A stretch of 64,000 nucleotides of DNA from Clostridiaceae bacterium (lineage in GTDB: Bacteria; Bacillota; Clostridia; Clostridiales; Clostridiaceae). A program made the translations under genes and the position numbers. Below are positions 18,933-27,225 of this stretch, piece by piece. Positions within the stretch are counted from its first letter, which is position 1, and the number at the start of each line of letters is the position of its first letter. The stretch is taken from the NCBI GenBank assembly GCA_902363375.1, contig CABIZX010000002.1, forward strand, positions 62,001 to 126,000. The letters run 5' to 3'. The notes below the pieces were generated by a model that was not told where the DNA came from, ran no database searches, and worked only from the letters and a program-made list of their open reading frames with translations.

Positions 18933-19530
18933 GGCGCTGTTGAAAATTACAGTGATAAAATATACAAGCTATGAGAATATTGGTGGACGTCCTTTAAAAG
19001 ATCACCTAAAATAAGTTTCATCGACTTGGATTTGTCCACATAGCTCTTTGGTTTAAAAATTATCTCTTAATGCATCAAGTATTTTATAACGCCAAAGAAA
19101 AGTTGTCTTTAAACTTATTGGAATGATTTTTATAGTTTCTCTTAAGGAATATCCTTGAAACAATAAATGAATATATTCACTCCATATATTAATCTCTTTT
19201 TTTGAATAATATATTGGAGTATTTGTAACACTAATAAAAGATTTTGAGTAAATTTTGCATAGGTATCTCTGTGTTATTTGATTCTTACCATTCTTTACAA
19301 TACAGTTGATACCGCAGTAAGGACAACTTAATTCCTTAGTGTTTTTCTTCAGGAAAACCTCATTTATTGTTTTGCTTATATCTAAAATTAGTTTTGCGCT
19401 CTCATTTCCTTTTAAATCCCTAGCTAACGCTAACACTTTGTGATATTGAAGCGAACTCATATGAACATTTCTCATTTATTATTCATATAAATTATTATCA
19501 AACCCTATCACTATAATTAACTACAGAGCC
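18933..19530 (-). mobile_element. Decayed IS1595-family insertion sequence
   Basis: The 598-bp element has terminal inverted repeats that match at 17 of 22 positions: GGCGCTGTTGAAAATTACAG at the left and, read inward from the right end, GGCTCTGTAGTTAATTATAG. Imperfect 8-bp duplications flank it (AATATTAT at 18925-18932 and AATGTTAT at 19531-19538, 7 of 8 identical). The transposase inside is broken and lacks most of the DDE domain. Full-length members are around 0.9-1 kb, so an internal part has been lost. It sits between the binding-protein gene and the 3' end of the methyltransferase operon. Confidence 0.75.
18936..19475 (-). pseudogene. Truncated IS1595/ISXO2-like transposase
   Basis: The first 140 residues (from ATG at 19475) contain a zinc ribbon, CPYCG...QRYLC..Y, and the helical segment WRYKILDAL typical of IS1595 transposases. 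A stop at 19053 interrupts the frame. Downstream codons in the same frame still spell LCGQIQVDETYFR, the start of the catalytic DDE domain, then another stop and SFKGRPP. The rest of the domain is absent. The protein cannot be active. Confidence 0.8.
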
Positions 19531-19558
19531 AATGTTATTAAGTTACTATATTTAATAG

Positions 19559-20404
19559 TCAATGGATAACTTTAAGTCTATGAACTTTATTATAAGGTAA
19601 GCTAGTTCGATTAACACACATAAGCCCTATAATCGGTTCTTTATGATTTAATTTAGTATAGCTAAGTAGAGCTTCTCCATAATTAATATTTCTAGAAAAA
19701 TCATAATCTAAGACCTTTAGTACATTAGAGTCCACAAGATTTTGACTAAGTTTACCACAGATGTGGATTGTTACTTCAGGACAATTGTCAATAATTCCTC
19801 TAATAATTCTTTTAAAACTATTAACATATATGCTATTAAATAATTTAGGACCAATTATATCTTTTGTACCGAGAGGATCTCCAAAGGATAATATTTTGAC
19901 ACCATGATTATAAATTAAAGTTCCATAATTAATTATAAATTCTTCTAAAGAATTAAGAATATAAAGAAAGTCTTCTTCTTGTTTTCTTATAGATTTAAAA
20001 ATAGTAGTTGTATCTAATAAGCAATTTAAAATAGTGAAAGGGCCTTCTAAATTATAAATAATGTTCTCAGATTTCAAAGAGTTTAACACTTGAAGAATTA
20101 CATATAGTCTTTCACTATACATATTAATATTATTGGGTATTTGATTTATATTATTAAAACAAGGCTCTTTTATTTTAGCACCATTCATAGTTAATGATAC
20201 ATTTGCACCTAAAATTTCTCCCTCTAAAGTATTACAAAAGGGTAGCTTTATCCAAGAATCTTTAAGGAGTTCTTTAGATTTAAAAGCTATTTTTATTATA
20301 TTATCCTTATTAAAGTGCAGTTCTTTCTCATTACTTATATGTAATTCTTCTAAAATAGAAGGAATTACAGTAATATGATTATAGTCATTACAAATAAAGG
20401 ACAT
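19559..20404 (-). CDS. Short UroD/MtaA-like protein of the corrinoid operon
   Basis: A 281-residue relative of the two UroD-family methyltransferases in the same operon but about 70 residues shorter, missing the first 30 or so. It retains FGDPLGTKDIIGPKLFN and the zinc-type H-x-C (His214, Cys216 in TIHICGKL). The family's second cysteine in a Gly-Cys-Gly-Leu motif is absent; Cys263 in GLMCVN is the only candidate replacement. It has a GAGGTG ribosome binding site and follows the activator gene by 30 bases, so it is expressed last in the operon. It could be a divergent methyltransferase, a corrinoid-binding helper or a decaying copy. Confidence 0.72.
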   Translation of the reverse strand: MSFICNDYNHITVIPSILEELHISNEKELHFNKDNIIKIAFKSKELLKDSWIKLPFCNTLEGEILGANVSLTMNGAKIKEPCFNNINQIPNNINMYSERLYVILQVLNSLKSENIIYNLEGPFTILNCLLDTTTIFKSIRKQEEDFLYILNSLEEFIINYGTLIYNHGVKILSFGDPLGTKDIIGPKLFNSIYVNSFKRIIRGIIDNCPEVTIHICGKLSQNLVDSNVLKVLDYDFSRNINYGEALLSYTKLNHKEPIIGLMCVNRTSLPYNKVHRLKVIH

Positions 20405-20434
20405 ATATTATCACCTCTTAAATGAAAGTATGGA

Positions 20435-22171
20435 TTATTTAAAGAAAAGTGCTTTAGTGAAAGTTTTTTCATATTCCTCTATATTAGACAGCTCTATATA
20501 ATCTACATTTCTTGCGATATCTTCAGCATTTTTTCGTTCCTCTATAGAAAGTAAACACATAAAAGCTCCAACTCTAGAGGAGTTACCTATATAATTTATC
20601 TTATGCTTTAGACTTTCAGGAATTATACCTACACCAGTAAGGCTCTCGGGAGAGAGATGTTTTCCAAATTGACCTGCTATTATAACTTTATCTAGATTAT
20701 TCATAGTTATATTTTTATAATCTAAGAGGGTGAGAAATCCTGAAAGTATTGCACCTTTAGCTAATTGAACCTGTCTTATATCATTTTGAGTAATATAAAT
20801 TTCCTTATTTTTTTCATGTAATAAAACTCGTCTCTTTCCATCAGTTTCATAAACTAGAGGAGAAGGAGTTTTTAATCTACCATTTACTCCTAAAATATCA
20901 TTTTTTAAAAGCTCACTAATAGTCTCTAAAATACCGCTACCACAAATTCCTATGGGTTCAGCGTTACCAATAGTACTTATAGATATATTATTATTTGTAA
21001 TTTTAAGAGCCTCTATGGCACCGGTATCAGCTCTCATACCGCAACTAATATTCATTCCTTCAAGAGCTGGGCCAGCAGCACAGGAGCATGATATAAGATT
21101 GCCATTATTACTTAGCACTATTTCACCATTGGTGCCAATATCAATAAATAAGGTGTTTCCTTTTTCAAGATATAATCTACTAGATAATATACCTGCTACG
21201 ATATCTCCACCAATATAAGTTGATACTGCAGGAATGCAATAAATTTTTCCCTTAGAATTTATTTTAATCCCAATATCACTAGCATCTATAGTCATATTTT
21301 CAGTTAATACGCTTATATAAGGAGATTTACCTAGTGTATTTATAGAAATGCCAAGCAGACAATGTATCATAGTAGAATTAGCACCAATTACAATTTCATA
21401 TATAGAAGATATATTTATATTATTTTTATCACATAAGTACTCTATATTATGATTTATTTCATCTACAATAGATTGGTGAAGCCTAAGTATACCATCTTCA
21501 TTATCGCTAGAATAATGAATTCTAGACAAAACATCTAGCCCAAATTCCTTTTGTGGATTTATAAAGGAGCTACTATCAATTTCTTTAAAAGTTGATAGAT
21601 TGATTAAAGAACATGCCACTGTAGTAGTTCCAATATCTATTGCCATGCCATAAACATTAGATATGCTAATATTTACATCTAAAATCTCATCGTTATAAAC
21701 GATGGCTTCCCCATGTCCAACCTTTAGAAGTGAAGGTAGTTTTTTCAATATATCTAGAGGTACAGATAAAGTTTCATCTATAATATGTTGGAAATAGCTA
21801 TTAATACTATTAAATTTAGAAATAGCTTCTTTACTGAAGTTAAAAGCTATCTTTTTTATAGCTGGATTTATGTTAAAATTAGGTATAACACCATCAGTAA
21901 GAATATTAACATTACTGCTAGGTTGAAAGAGAATGTCAATTTTAGTATTATCAATAATTTTACATTGGCAGGCGAGTCTAATACCATTAATTAAGTCACT
22001 ATAACTTAAAAGCCTTTTCTCTTCATGAGTAATAGGTGTAACCGCACCCTCTAATATTTTTATCTTACATTTTCCACAGGTCCCCATACCTCTACAGGGA
22101 CACTCCATTACTATTTCATTATCTTTAAGTAACTCTAGCACTGTTTTGTTAGATTTTTTTAGTTCTATCAT
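20435..22171 (-). CDS. Reductive activator of corrinoid proteins (RACo/ASKHA)
   Basis: A 578-residue ATP-dependent iron-sulfur protein that reduces inactive Co(II) corrinoid back to Co(I) so that methyl transfer can continue. The N-terminal 2Fe-2S ferredoxin domain has CPCRGMGTCGKC and ACQC. The C-terminal ASKHA domain has AIDIGTTTVACSL (phosphate loop), TLFIDIGTNGEIVL and IAGQFGKHL. The start at 22171 follows AAAGGAG and overlaps the upstream methyltransferase gene by 23 bases. Its place beside a corrinoid protein gene makes that protein the natural substrate. Confidence 0.92.
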   Translation of the reverse strand: MIELKKSNKTVLELLKDNEIVMECPCRGMGTCGKCKIKILEGAVTPITHEEKRLLSYSDLINGIRLACQCKIIDNTKIDILFQPSSNVNILTDGVIPNFNINPAIKKIAFNFSKEAISKFNSINSYFQHIIDETLSVPLDILKKLPSLLKVGHGEAIVYNDEILDVNISISNVYGMAIDIGTTTVACSLINLSTFKEIDSSSFINPQKEFGLDVLSRIHYSSDNEDGILRLHQSIVDEINHNIEYLCDKNNINISSIYEIVIGANSTMIHCLLGISINTLGKSPYISVLTENMTIDASDIGIKINSKGKIYCIPAVSTYIGGDIVAGILSSRLYLEKGNTLFIDIGTNGEIVLSNNGNLISCSCAAGPALEGMNISCGMRADTGAIEALKITNNNISISTIGNAEPIGICGSGILETISELLKNDILGVNGRLKTPSPLVYETDGKRRVLLHEKNKEIYITQNDIRQVQLAKGAILSGFLTLLDYKNITMNNLDKVIIAGQFGKHLSPESLTGVGIIPESLKHKINYIGNSSRVGAFMCLLSIEERKNAEDIARNVDYIELSNIEEYEKTFTKALFFK

Positions 22172-23189
22172 TAGCTTTCTCCTTTGAAACTTCCATAAGA
22201 GTTTTTATGTTATGGATTTTACTCTTTGTTCCTAATCCACAAGCTGGTGCTAAGATATCTATTCCGCTAGATACACAAAATTCGCAAGCTGATTTTACAC
22301 TTTCTTTTGTACCTTTATCTAAGGTTAAAGTACTTACATTTCCCATTAAAGCTTTATTACTAATACTTTCCCTAACTTCTCTTATACTAACAATAGAATC
22401 AAAACTTAATACATTACCTCTTAGGTTACTTAGTTCTTTATATATAGGCTTTAATCGTCCACATATATGAACTATGATTCCATTATTACAAAGAGGATTT
22501 AATTCATCTACAATTCTATTTATATAAGGTAAAGCAAACTCATTAAACAGCTTAGGCCCTAGAATTTCACCAGTGCCACTTGGGTCAGAAATAGAAATTA
22601 TATCTGCACCTGATTTTATTTGAGCTTTACCAAAGCTAATAAGATTATCTGTGATAAAGTTCATAAGTTCATGGGCTTCTTTAGGATGCCTTCTTAAGTC
22701 TTTATAATAATTTGAAGCATCTACTAATGAAGAAGCTAGGCTTACTGGACCGGTTAAATTACCTACGATTACAGTATCCATGTTCATGCTTTTAAGTATG
22801 TTAAGAGCATTTAAAGTAGTATTTACACGTCCCTTTGAAAGGTCAATATTATTTAGTTTTCTCCAATCTACTACTGAGTTCAAAGGATATTCTATTACTC
22901 TAGGTTCTGTAATTTTATCACCTAAATGAACCTTAGCTCCCATTGCTTCAGCTTCTACTGTCATACAAAAAGGAACTCCTACATTATCTAAAATATTGTT
23001 TTTAGCTATTCCTGCAGCTAAATTAGCCATAAGCTTTGCATCTTTATGAGCTTCAGGCCAATAGATATGTTCTATATCCATAAGTTCTGTTACAATCATA
23101 TTCATCATTCCGCCAGGGCACATACAAGGAATACGGTCAATTTCATTTTTATTAATTACATTAAAAAATCTTTCTTTTGCAGTCATCAT
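22149..23189 (-). CDS. UroD-family (MtaA/CmuA) methyltransferase
   Basis: A 346-residue zinc methyltransferase with the uroporphyrinogen decarboxylase fold. The start at 23189 is favoured by GGTGG eight bases upstream; the longer reading from 23204 overlaps the previous gene. The metal motif is H-x-C-Xn-C: His241 and Cys243 in VHICGRLKP and Cys317 in PACGLGT. VGNLTGPVSLASSLV and SISDPSGTGEILGP are conserved. In related systems one such enzyme loads the corrinoid protein and another unloads it to THF or a thiol. Which this one does is unknown. Confidence 0.87.
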   Translation of the reverse strand: MMTAKERFFNVINKNEIDRIPCMCPGGMMNMIVTELMDIEHIYWPEAHKDAKLMANLAAGIAKNNILDNVGVPFCMTVEAEAMGAKVHLGDKITEPRVIEYPLNSVVDWRKLNNIDLSKGRVNTTLNALNILKSMNMDTVIVGNLTGPVSLASSLVDASNYYKDLRRHPKEAHELMNFITDNLISFGKAQIKSGADIISISDPSGTGEILGPKLFNEFALPYINRIVDELNPLCNNGIIVHICGRLKPIYKELSNLRGNVLSFDSIVSIREVRESISNKALMGNVSTLTLDKGTKESVKSACEFCVSSGIDILAPACGLGTKSKIHNIKTLMEVSKEKANDRTKKI

Positions 23190-23190
23190 T

Positions 23191-24276
23191 TTATATACCA
23201 CCATACTTTTTAATAAGAAAATCTATTTTTTCAGGATCTATAGGCCAACCAAGTTCTCTTGTAATATCTAGCATAGCATCTATATTATCCATAGGGGTCT
23301 CAACTGGAAGTCCGCATCCTGACATTACTGAATATCCTTTAGGACTATCATAGCAATCCTTTATACATTTTAAAGTTGCAACTTTAACTTCATTAGGTGT
23401 ACCACTATACATTACAGTAGAAGGGTCTACATTTCCCATGATTTTTATTTGATTGCCTATAGTTTCTTTGCATTTTAATAAACTTGCTATATTATCTATA
23501 CTAAAGGCACTAAAACCTAAATCCACTACGTCTTGCCATATAGGATCTGTTTTTCCACAGATATGAATGGAAGGAGTCACACCTTTATTTTTCATGAAGT
23601 TTACAAGCTCTTTCATATAAGGTTTACAATATCTTCTAAAATGAATAGGACTAATAACTGTAGAGGAAGCCATAGGTTCACAAATGCTAATTCCAACACC
23701 CTGTTTTAGGGCTTCTTCAACAAAGGAAATACAGCTTTCAAGAGAAATTTTACAAAGTTTATGAACAGCCTCAGGTTTTCTAATCATAAGCTTAGTCATT
23801 TCTTGGACACCTATTAAGAAACAAGCATTAGTAAAAGGACCAACTATGGCAGCACTACAAGGGACTTCAGTGCCAATAGTATCTGTTACAATTTTCATAG
23901 CCTCTATATGAATAGGGAGTCGTCCATCTTTTAATGGATTTACAGGAGTGAGAGAATCTATTTGTTCTACAGAATTAATTGCGGGTTCAAGTAAATCTAC
24001 AGTATTATCTTCTGGATATTTCATTTTAGCGCCCATTGCTTCTGAAATAATAAATAAATCTGTAAATATTTTAGCTCCATCACCACCAAATCTTCTATGA
24101 GTTGCTATAACTGCATCTGATAAAGCTTTACTACTGTGATTAAATTCAGAAATCTTTAATCCAGCAACTCTGGCAATTCCATTAGAAAGATTGGGATTAC
24201 ATTGAATTCTATCAACATCATTTCCTTTAGAAATAGCTAAGGCTCTTTCCATAGGAGTCATTTTATCTTTAAACAT
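23191..24276 (-). CDS. UroD-family (MtaA/CmuA) methyltransferase
   Basis: A 361-residue paralogue of the next gene in the operon. Zinc ligands are predicted at His238 and Cys240 (SIHICGKTDP) and Cys321 (SGCGLPVETPMDN). AAIVGPFTNACFLIG and ISICEPMASSTVISP mark the active-site region. Its ATG at 24276 shares one base with the stop of the corrinoid gene (TAATG), so translation is coupled. This position right after the corrinoid protein is common for the substrate-specific methyltransferase, but that assignment is inference. Confidence 0.88.
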   Translation of the reverse strand: MFKDKMTPMERALAISKGNDVDRIQCNPNLSNGIARVAGLKISEFNHSSKALSDAVIATHRRFGGDGAKIFTDLFIISEAMGAKMKYPEDNTVDLLEPAINSVEQIDSLTPVNPLKDGRLPIHIEAMKIVTDTIGTEVPCSAAIVGPFTNACFLIGVQEMTKLMIRKPEAVHKLCKISLESCISFVEEALKQGVGISICEPMASSTVISPIHFRRYCKPYMKELVNFMKNKGVTPSIHICGKTDPIWQDVVDLGFSAFSIDNIASLLKCKETIGNQIKIMGNVDPSTVMYSGTPNEVKVATLKCIKDCYDSPKGYSVMSGCGLPVETPMDNIDAMLDITRELGWPIDPEKIDFLIKKYGGI

Positions 24277-24938
24277 TAGCTACACCTCTTTGCAACAAGT
24301 TCTTTAGCTAAACGGGCTGCCTTTGAAGCCTCAACTTCATACCCATCTGCACCTATTTTATCTGCGAAGCTTTGAGATATTGGGCCACCACCTATCATCA
24401 CAACTATATCATCTCTAAGTCCAGCGTCATTCAACATATCTATAACAACCTTCATATTGTCCATGGTTGTAGTCATTAGAGTTGACATGCCAACTAAAGT
24501 AGCCTTTGTTTCTTTTACCTTATTTATAAATTCAGTAGGGGATACGTCTCGACCTAGGTCGTACACTTCAAAACCACAGGTTTCAAGCATTATCTTAAAT
24601 AAATTTTTTCCTATATCATGGGTATCACCTTCAACTACACCTACAACAGCTTTGTGCTTCTTCTCATTAGAATCAAACTTAAGATGAGGTTTAAGTTTGT
24701 CCATACCTGCATACATAGCATCAGAGCACATAAGAAGTTCTGGAATATAATATTCTTCTTCCTCATATAGTACACCAGCTTTATCCATTCCAACAGCTAG
24801 TCCAGAAGCTATACCATCATAGGCATCATAACCTAAAGATAGATACTCATCAGCTTTATCCCTTACTAAGTCCTCATCCATATCAAGAACTCCCTTAGCA
24901 AGAGAATCTAAAAGCAAATTTTTCTTATTGTCCATCAT
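24276..24938 (-). CDS. Corrinoid protein (MtbC/MtaC type)
   Basis: A 220-residue methyl carrier. Residues 1-90 are the four-helix cap domain; residues 95-215 are the B12-binding Rossmann domain with D-x-H-x-x-G (Asp105, His107, Gly110 in VVEGDTHDIGKNL), STLMTTTM and IGGGP. His107 is the expected lower ligand of cobalt. The start is set at 24938 because AAAGGTG lies about eight bases before it; GTG at 24947 falls inside that site. It is the first gene of a five-gene operon with two full methyltransferases, the activator and a short UroD-like protein. I saw no cobalamin riboswitch in its leader. Confidence 0.92.
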   Translation of the reverse strand: MMDNKKNLLLDSLAKGVLDMDEDLVRDKADEYLSLGYDAYDGIASGLAVGMDKAGVLYEEEEYYIPELLMCSDAMYAGMDKLKPHLKFDSNEKKHKAVVGVVEGDTHDIGKNLFKIMLETCGFEVYDLGRDVSPTEFINKVKETKATLVGMSTLMTTTMDNMKVVIDMLNDAGLRDDIVVMIGGGPISQSFADKIGADGYEVEASKAARLAKELVAKRCS

Positions 24939-25143
24939 CACACACACCTTTTTATTTTATTGAGATTGTACAAATTCATTATGATAAATAAATTTATATC
25001 CAAGTATATGATAATATCATTTTATAGAATAATTTAGCATTATTTGAAATAACTATAAAATTAGTTTATTTATTAGATATTCTAATTTAAAGTAAATAAA
25101 TTTTTATATAGGTTTATTTACAAAAATAAATTATCAAAAAATA

Positions 25144-25172
25144 TTGACAATTATCGTTGAAGAGAATAATAT
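25144..25172 (+). promoter_or_regulatory. SigA-type promoter of the T-box leader
   Basis: TTGACA at 25144 and TAATAT at 25167 are separated by 17 bases, a near-consensus housekeeping promoter placed about 35 bases before the T-box Stem I. Confidence 0.75.
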
Positions 25173-25199
25173 ATAAGAAATATATATTTATAATTCTTT

Positions 25200-25431
25200 G
25201 AAGGGAAGAGTAAATATTACTCAGTATGTAAAGCGAGTAGGGGAGGGTGGAAGCTCTATGAGAACAGTAATATTGAAAGACATCCTGGAGATATTTATCT
25301 GAAATAATAAGTAGGATAAATCGGATTCCTCCGTTAAAGGGATTAGAGATGATAAAGTAATTACTACTTAATCAGATTAGGATGGTACCGTGAATATAGC
25401 TTTCGCTCCTATAGGAGTGAAAGCTTTTTTT
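25200..25431 (+). promoter_or_regulatory. T-box riboswitch, first unit (Asn specifier AAC)
   Basis: Stem I has an 8-bp base (AATATTAC with GTAATATT), an AGTA loop-E motif after the left strand and AAC followed by A (25263-25266) before the right strand, which makes the specifier AAC (asparagine). The apical part has GGGTGGAAGC. The antiterminator T-box sequence AGGATGGTACCGTG is at 25379-25392, and the competing terminator (AGCTTTCGCTCC hairpin plus seven T) is at 25398-25431. Uncharged tRNA-Asn should allow read-through. Confidence 0.85.
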
Positions 25432-25449
25432 ATGAAAGAGAGCTCATTT

Positions 25450-25625
25450 CATTAAGGTAAATTTCTTATATAGCCGGTATAATAAGAAATTTAGTCTAAC
25501 CTAATCGTAATATATTCTATATAAGAAGTTTTTATAGAATATGTTTAGGTATTTAATTATTATATCAACAAGGGTGGTACCGCAATATTTTGCCCCTTGA
25601 GCCTTTGGCTTAAGGGGTTTTTTAT
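25450..25625 (+). promoter_or_regulatory. Second T-box antiterminator/terminator unit
   Basis: A second perfect T-box motif, AGGGTGGTACCGC, is at 25571-25583, with a terminator hairpin (CCCCTTGAGCC, TTT, GGCTTAAGGGG) and a T run at 25593-25624. Upstream are two simple hairpins (AAATTTCTTAT/ATAAGAAATTT and ATATTCTATA/TATAGAATAT), but I find no canonical Stem I with loop E and specifier. Two consecutive decision points therefore control the same gene, apparently with only one full Stem I. Confidence 0.75.
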
Positions 25626-25649
25626 TATTAAAATTTAGGAGGCATAGAA

Positions 25650-26939
25650 ATGGAAAGAGTATTAATAAATAAATTAGTAAATCATATGAATAAAAAAGTA
25701 AAAATAGCAGGATGGATATATAGAATAAGAAAATTAAAGTCTATTACATTTATTGTAATAAGGGATAGAAGTGGTCTTGTACAATGTGTTGCTGATAACT
25801 CCAGTATTGAAGAGTTAAATTTAAAGTTAGAGTCTGTGGTTTCCATTGAAGGTGTAGTTAAAGAAGGAAAGAACACATTAAATAATTTTGAAGTACAAAT
25901 TGAAAATATAGAAATTATTAATGCGACTATTGGAGAATTACCTATAGAAGTAAATAATAGGGAATTAGACATTAACTTAGATACTATGCTAAATAATAGA
26001 GTATTGAGTTTAAGGCATGAAAAAATAAGTGCCATTTTCAAAGTGCAAGATATATTAGTCCAAGGATTTAGAGAGTTTTTAATTAAAGAAGAATTCACAG
26101 AAATTTTTACTCCAAAACTTGTATCTGAAGGAGCTGAAGGTGGAACAGAGGTATTTAAGGTTAAGTACTTTGAGAGAGAGGCATATTTAGCACAAAGTCC
26201 TCAATTCTATAAACAAATGATGATAGCGGCAGGATTTGAAAGAGTTTTTGAAGTAGCGCATGTTTATAGGGCTGAAGAGCATAATACTAATAGGCATTTA
26301 AATGAATATATAAGTATGGATTTGGAAATGGGATTTATTGAAGATGAAGCAGAAGTAATGGAAATGGAAGAAAGATTATTAAAGTTTATTTTAAATAAAG
26401 TTAAAGTTGAAGGAGTTAAGTATTTAGAAATTTTACAAGCCGAAATACCAGATATTCAAAATGGGATACCTAGAATGAAACTTAAGGATGCCTTAGATAT
26501 ATTAGAAAAAGTGTACAATAAAAAGCATTTAGATGGAGATCTTGACCCAGAAGGTGAAAAATTAATTTGTCAATATGCCAAGAAAAAACTAAACTCAGAC
26601 TTTATATTCTTAACTCATTATCCAAGAAGAAAAAGACCTATGTATACTATGCCTTGTGGAGAACTAGAAACTCACAGCTTTGACCTATTGTTTAGAGGCA
26701 TAGAAATAACTACAGGAGGTCAAAGAATTCATAACTATGAACAGCTAATTAAAAATATAGAGTATAAAGGATTAAACCCAGAGAATTATAGTAGTTACAC
26801 TTGTGTATTCAAACAAGGTATGCCGAAACATGGCGGTCTTGCTATAGGCTTAGAAAGACTAACTGCTAAACTTTTAGGTTTAGAAAATGTAAGAGAAGCA
26901 TCTCTAATCCCAAGAGACAGAACAAGATTAACACCATAA
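25650..26939 (+). CDS. aspS2: Aspartyl-tRNA(Asp/Asn) synthetase, archaeal type (AspRS2)
   Basis: A 429-residue class IIb synthetase. The N-terminal OB fold (1-100) binds the anticodon. The catalytic core carries TEGGTEVFKVKYFEREAYLAQ, RAEEHNTNRHLNEY (motif 2 region) and GLAIGLERL (motif 3), and the protein ends RDRTRLTP. These match archaeal-type AspRS rather than bacterial AsnRS or AspRS. Such enzymes in clostridia are non-discriminating: they make Asp-tRNA(Asn), which GatCAB amidates. The Asn specifier in the T-box fits this exactly. The start follows TAGGAGGC. Discrimination itself cannot be proved from the sequence. Confidence 0.88.
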   Translation: MERVLINKLVNHMNKKVKIAGWIYRIRKLKSITFIVIRDRSGLVQCVADNSSIEELNLKLESVVSIEGVVKEGKNTLNNFEVQIENIEIINATIGELPIEVNNRELDINLDTMLNNRVLSLRHEKISAIFKVQDILVQGFREFLIKEEFTEIFTPKLVSEGAEGGTEVFKVKYFEREAYLAQSPQFYKQMMIAAGFERVFEVAHVYRAEEHNTNRHLNEYISMDLEMGFIEDEAEVMEMEERLLKFILNKVKVEGVKYLEILQAEIPDIQNGIPRMKLKDALDILEKVYNKKHLDGDLDPEGEKLICQYAKKKLNSDFIFLTHYPRRKRPMYTMPCGELETHSFDLLFRGIEITTGGQRIHNYEQLIKNIEYKGLNPENYSSYTCVFKQGMPKHGGLAIGLERLTAKLLGLENVREASLIPRDRTRLTP

Positions 26940-27055
26940 GTGACACTCCAAATTTTATATTTGGCAAGTGGAACTTACTCATTCGAGCAAAGTGAGAAGG
27001 AGTTTCCTTAAGAGCGAAGCGAAAAGTTGCTTTAGTAACGGACACTCCAAATTTT
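26940..27055 (+). repeat. Dispersed repeat, copy A, with internal direct repeat
   Basis: The block at 26940-27010 resembles 62266-62336: both read GTGA-x-A-x-TCCAAAT, a short hairpin to ATTTGG, GAACTTACTC, then GTGAGA and GGAGTTTC. Within copy A the 15-mer GACACTCCAAATTTT recurs exactly at 26942 and 27041. No coding sense is seen. Both copies lie beside a synthetase gene. Confidence 0.6.
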
Positions 27056-27225
27056 GTACTCTAATATAAACAGATGAACTTTTTCTATTGAAAATACAAA
27101 TAGAAAAAGTTTATCTATTATTAAATTTAATTAAAATAAATATAAAAAATATTTACAGCATGAATAAAAGGTGTTAATCTACATATTGAAAATTTTAAAA
27201 CTATAAATATTGAGGAGAGAAACAT

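Noticed and set aside
24939..25143. Cobalamin riboswitch ahead of the corrinoid operon
   Set aside because: I searched by eye for the B12-box and the usual long folded leader; the region is short, AT-rich and unstructured.
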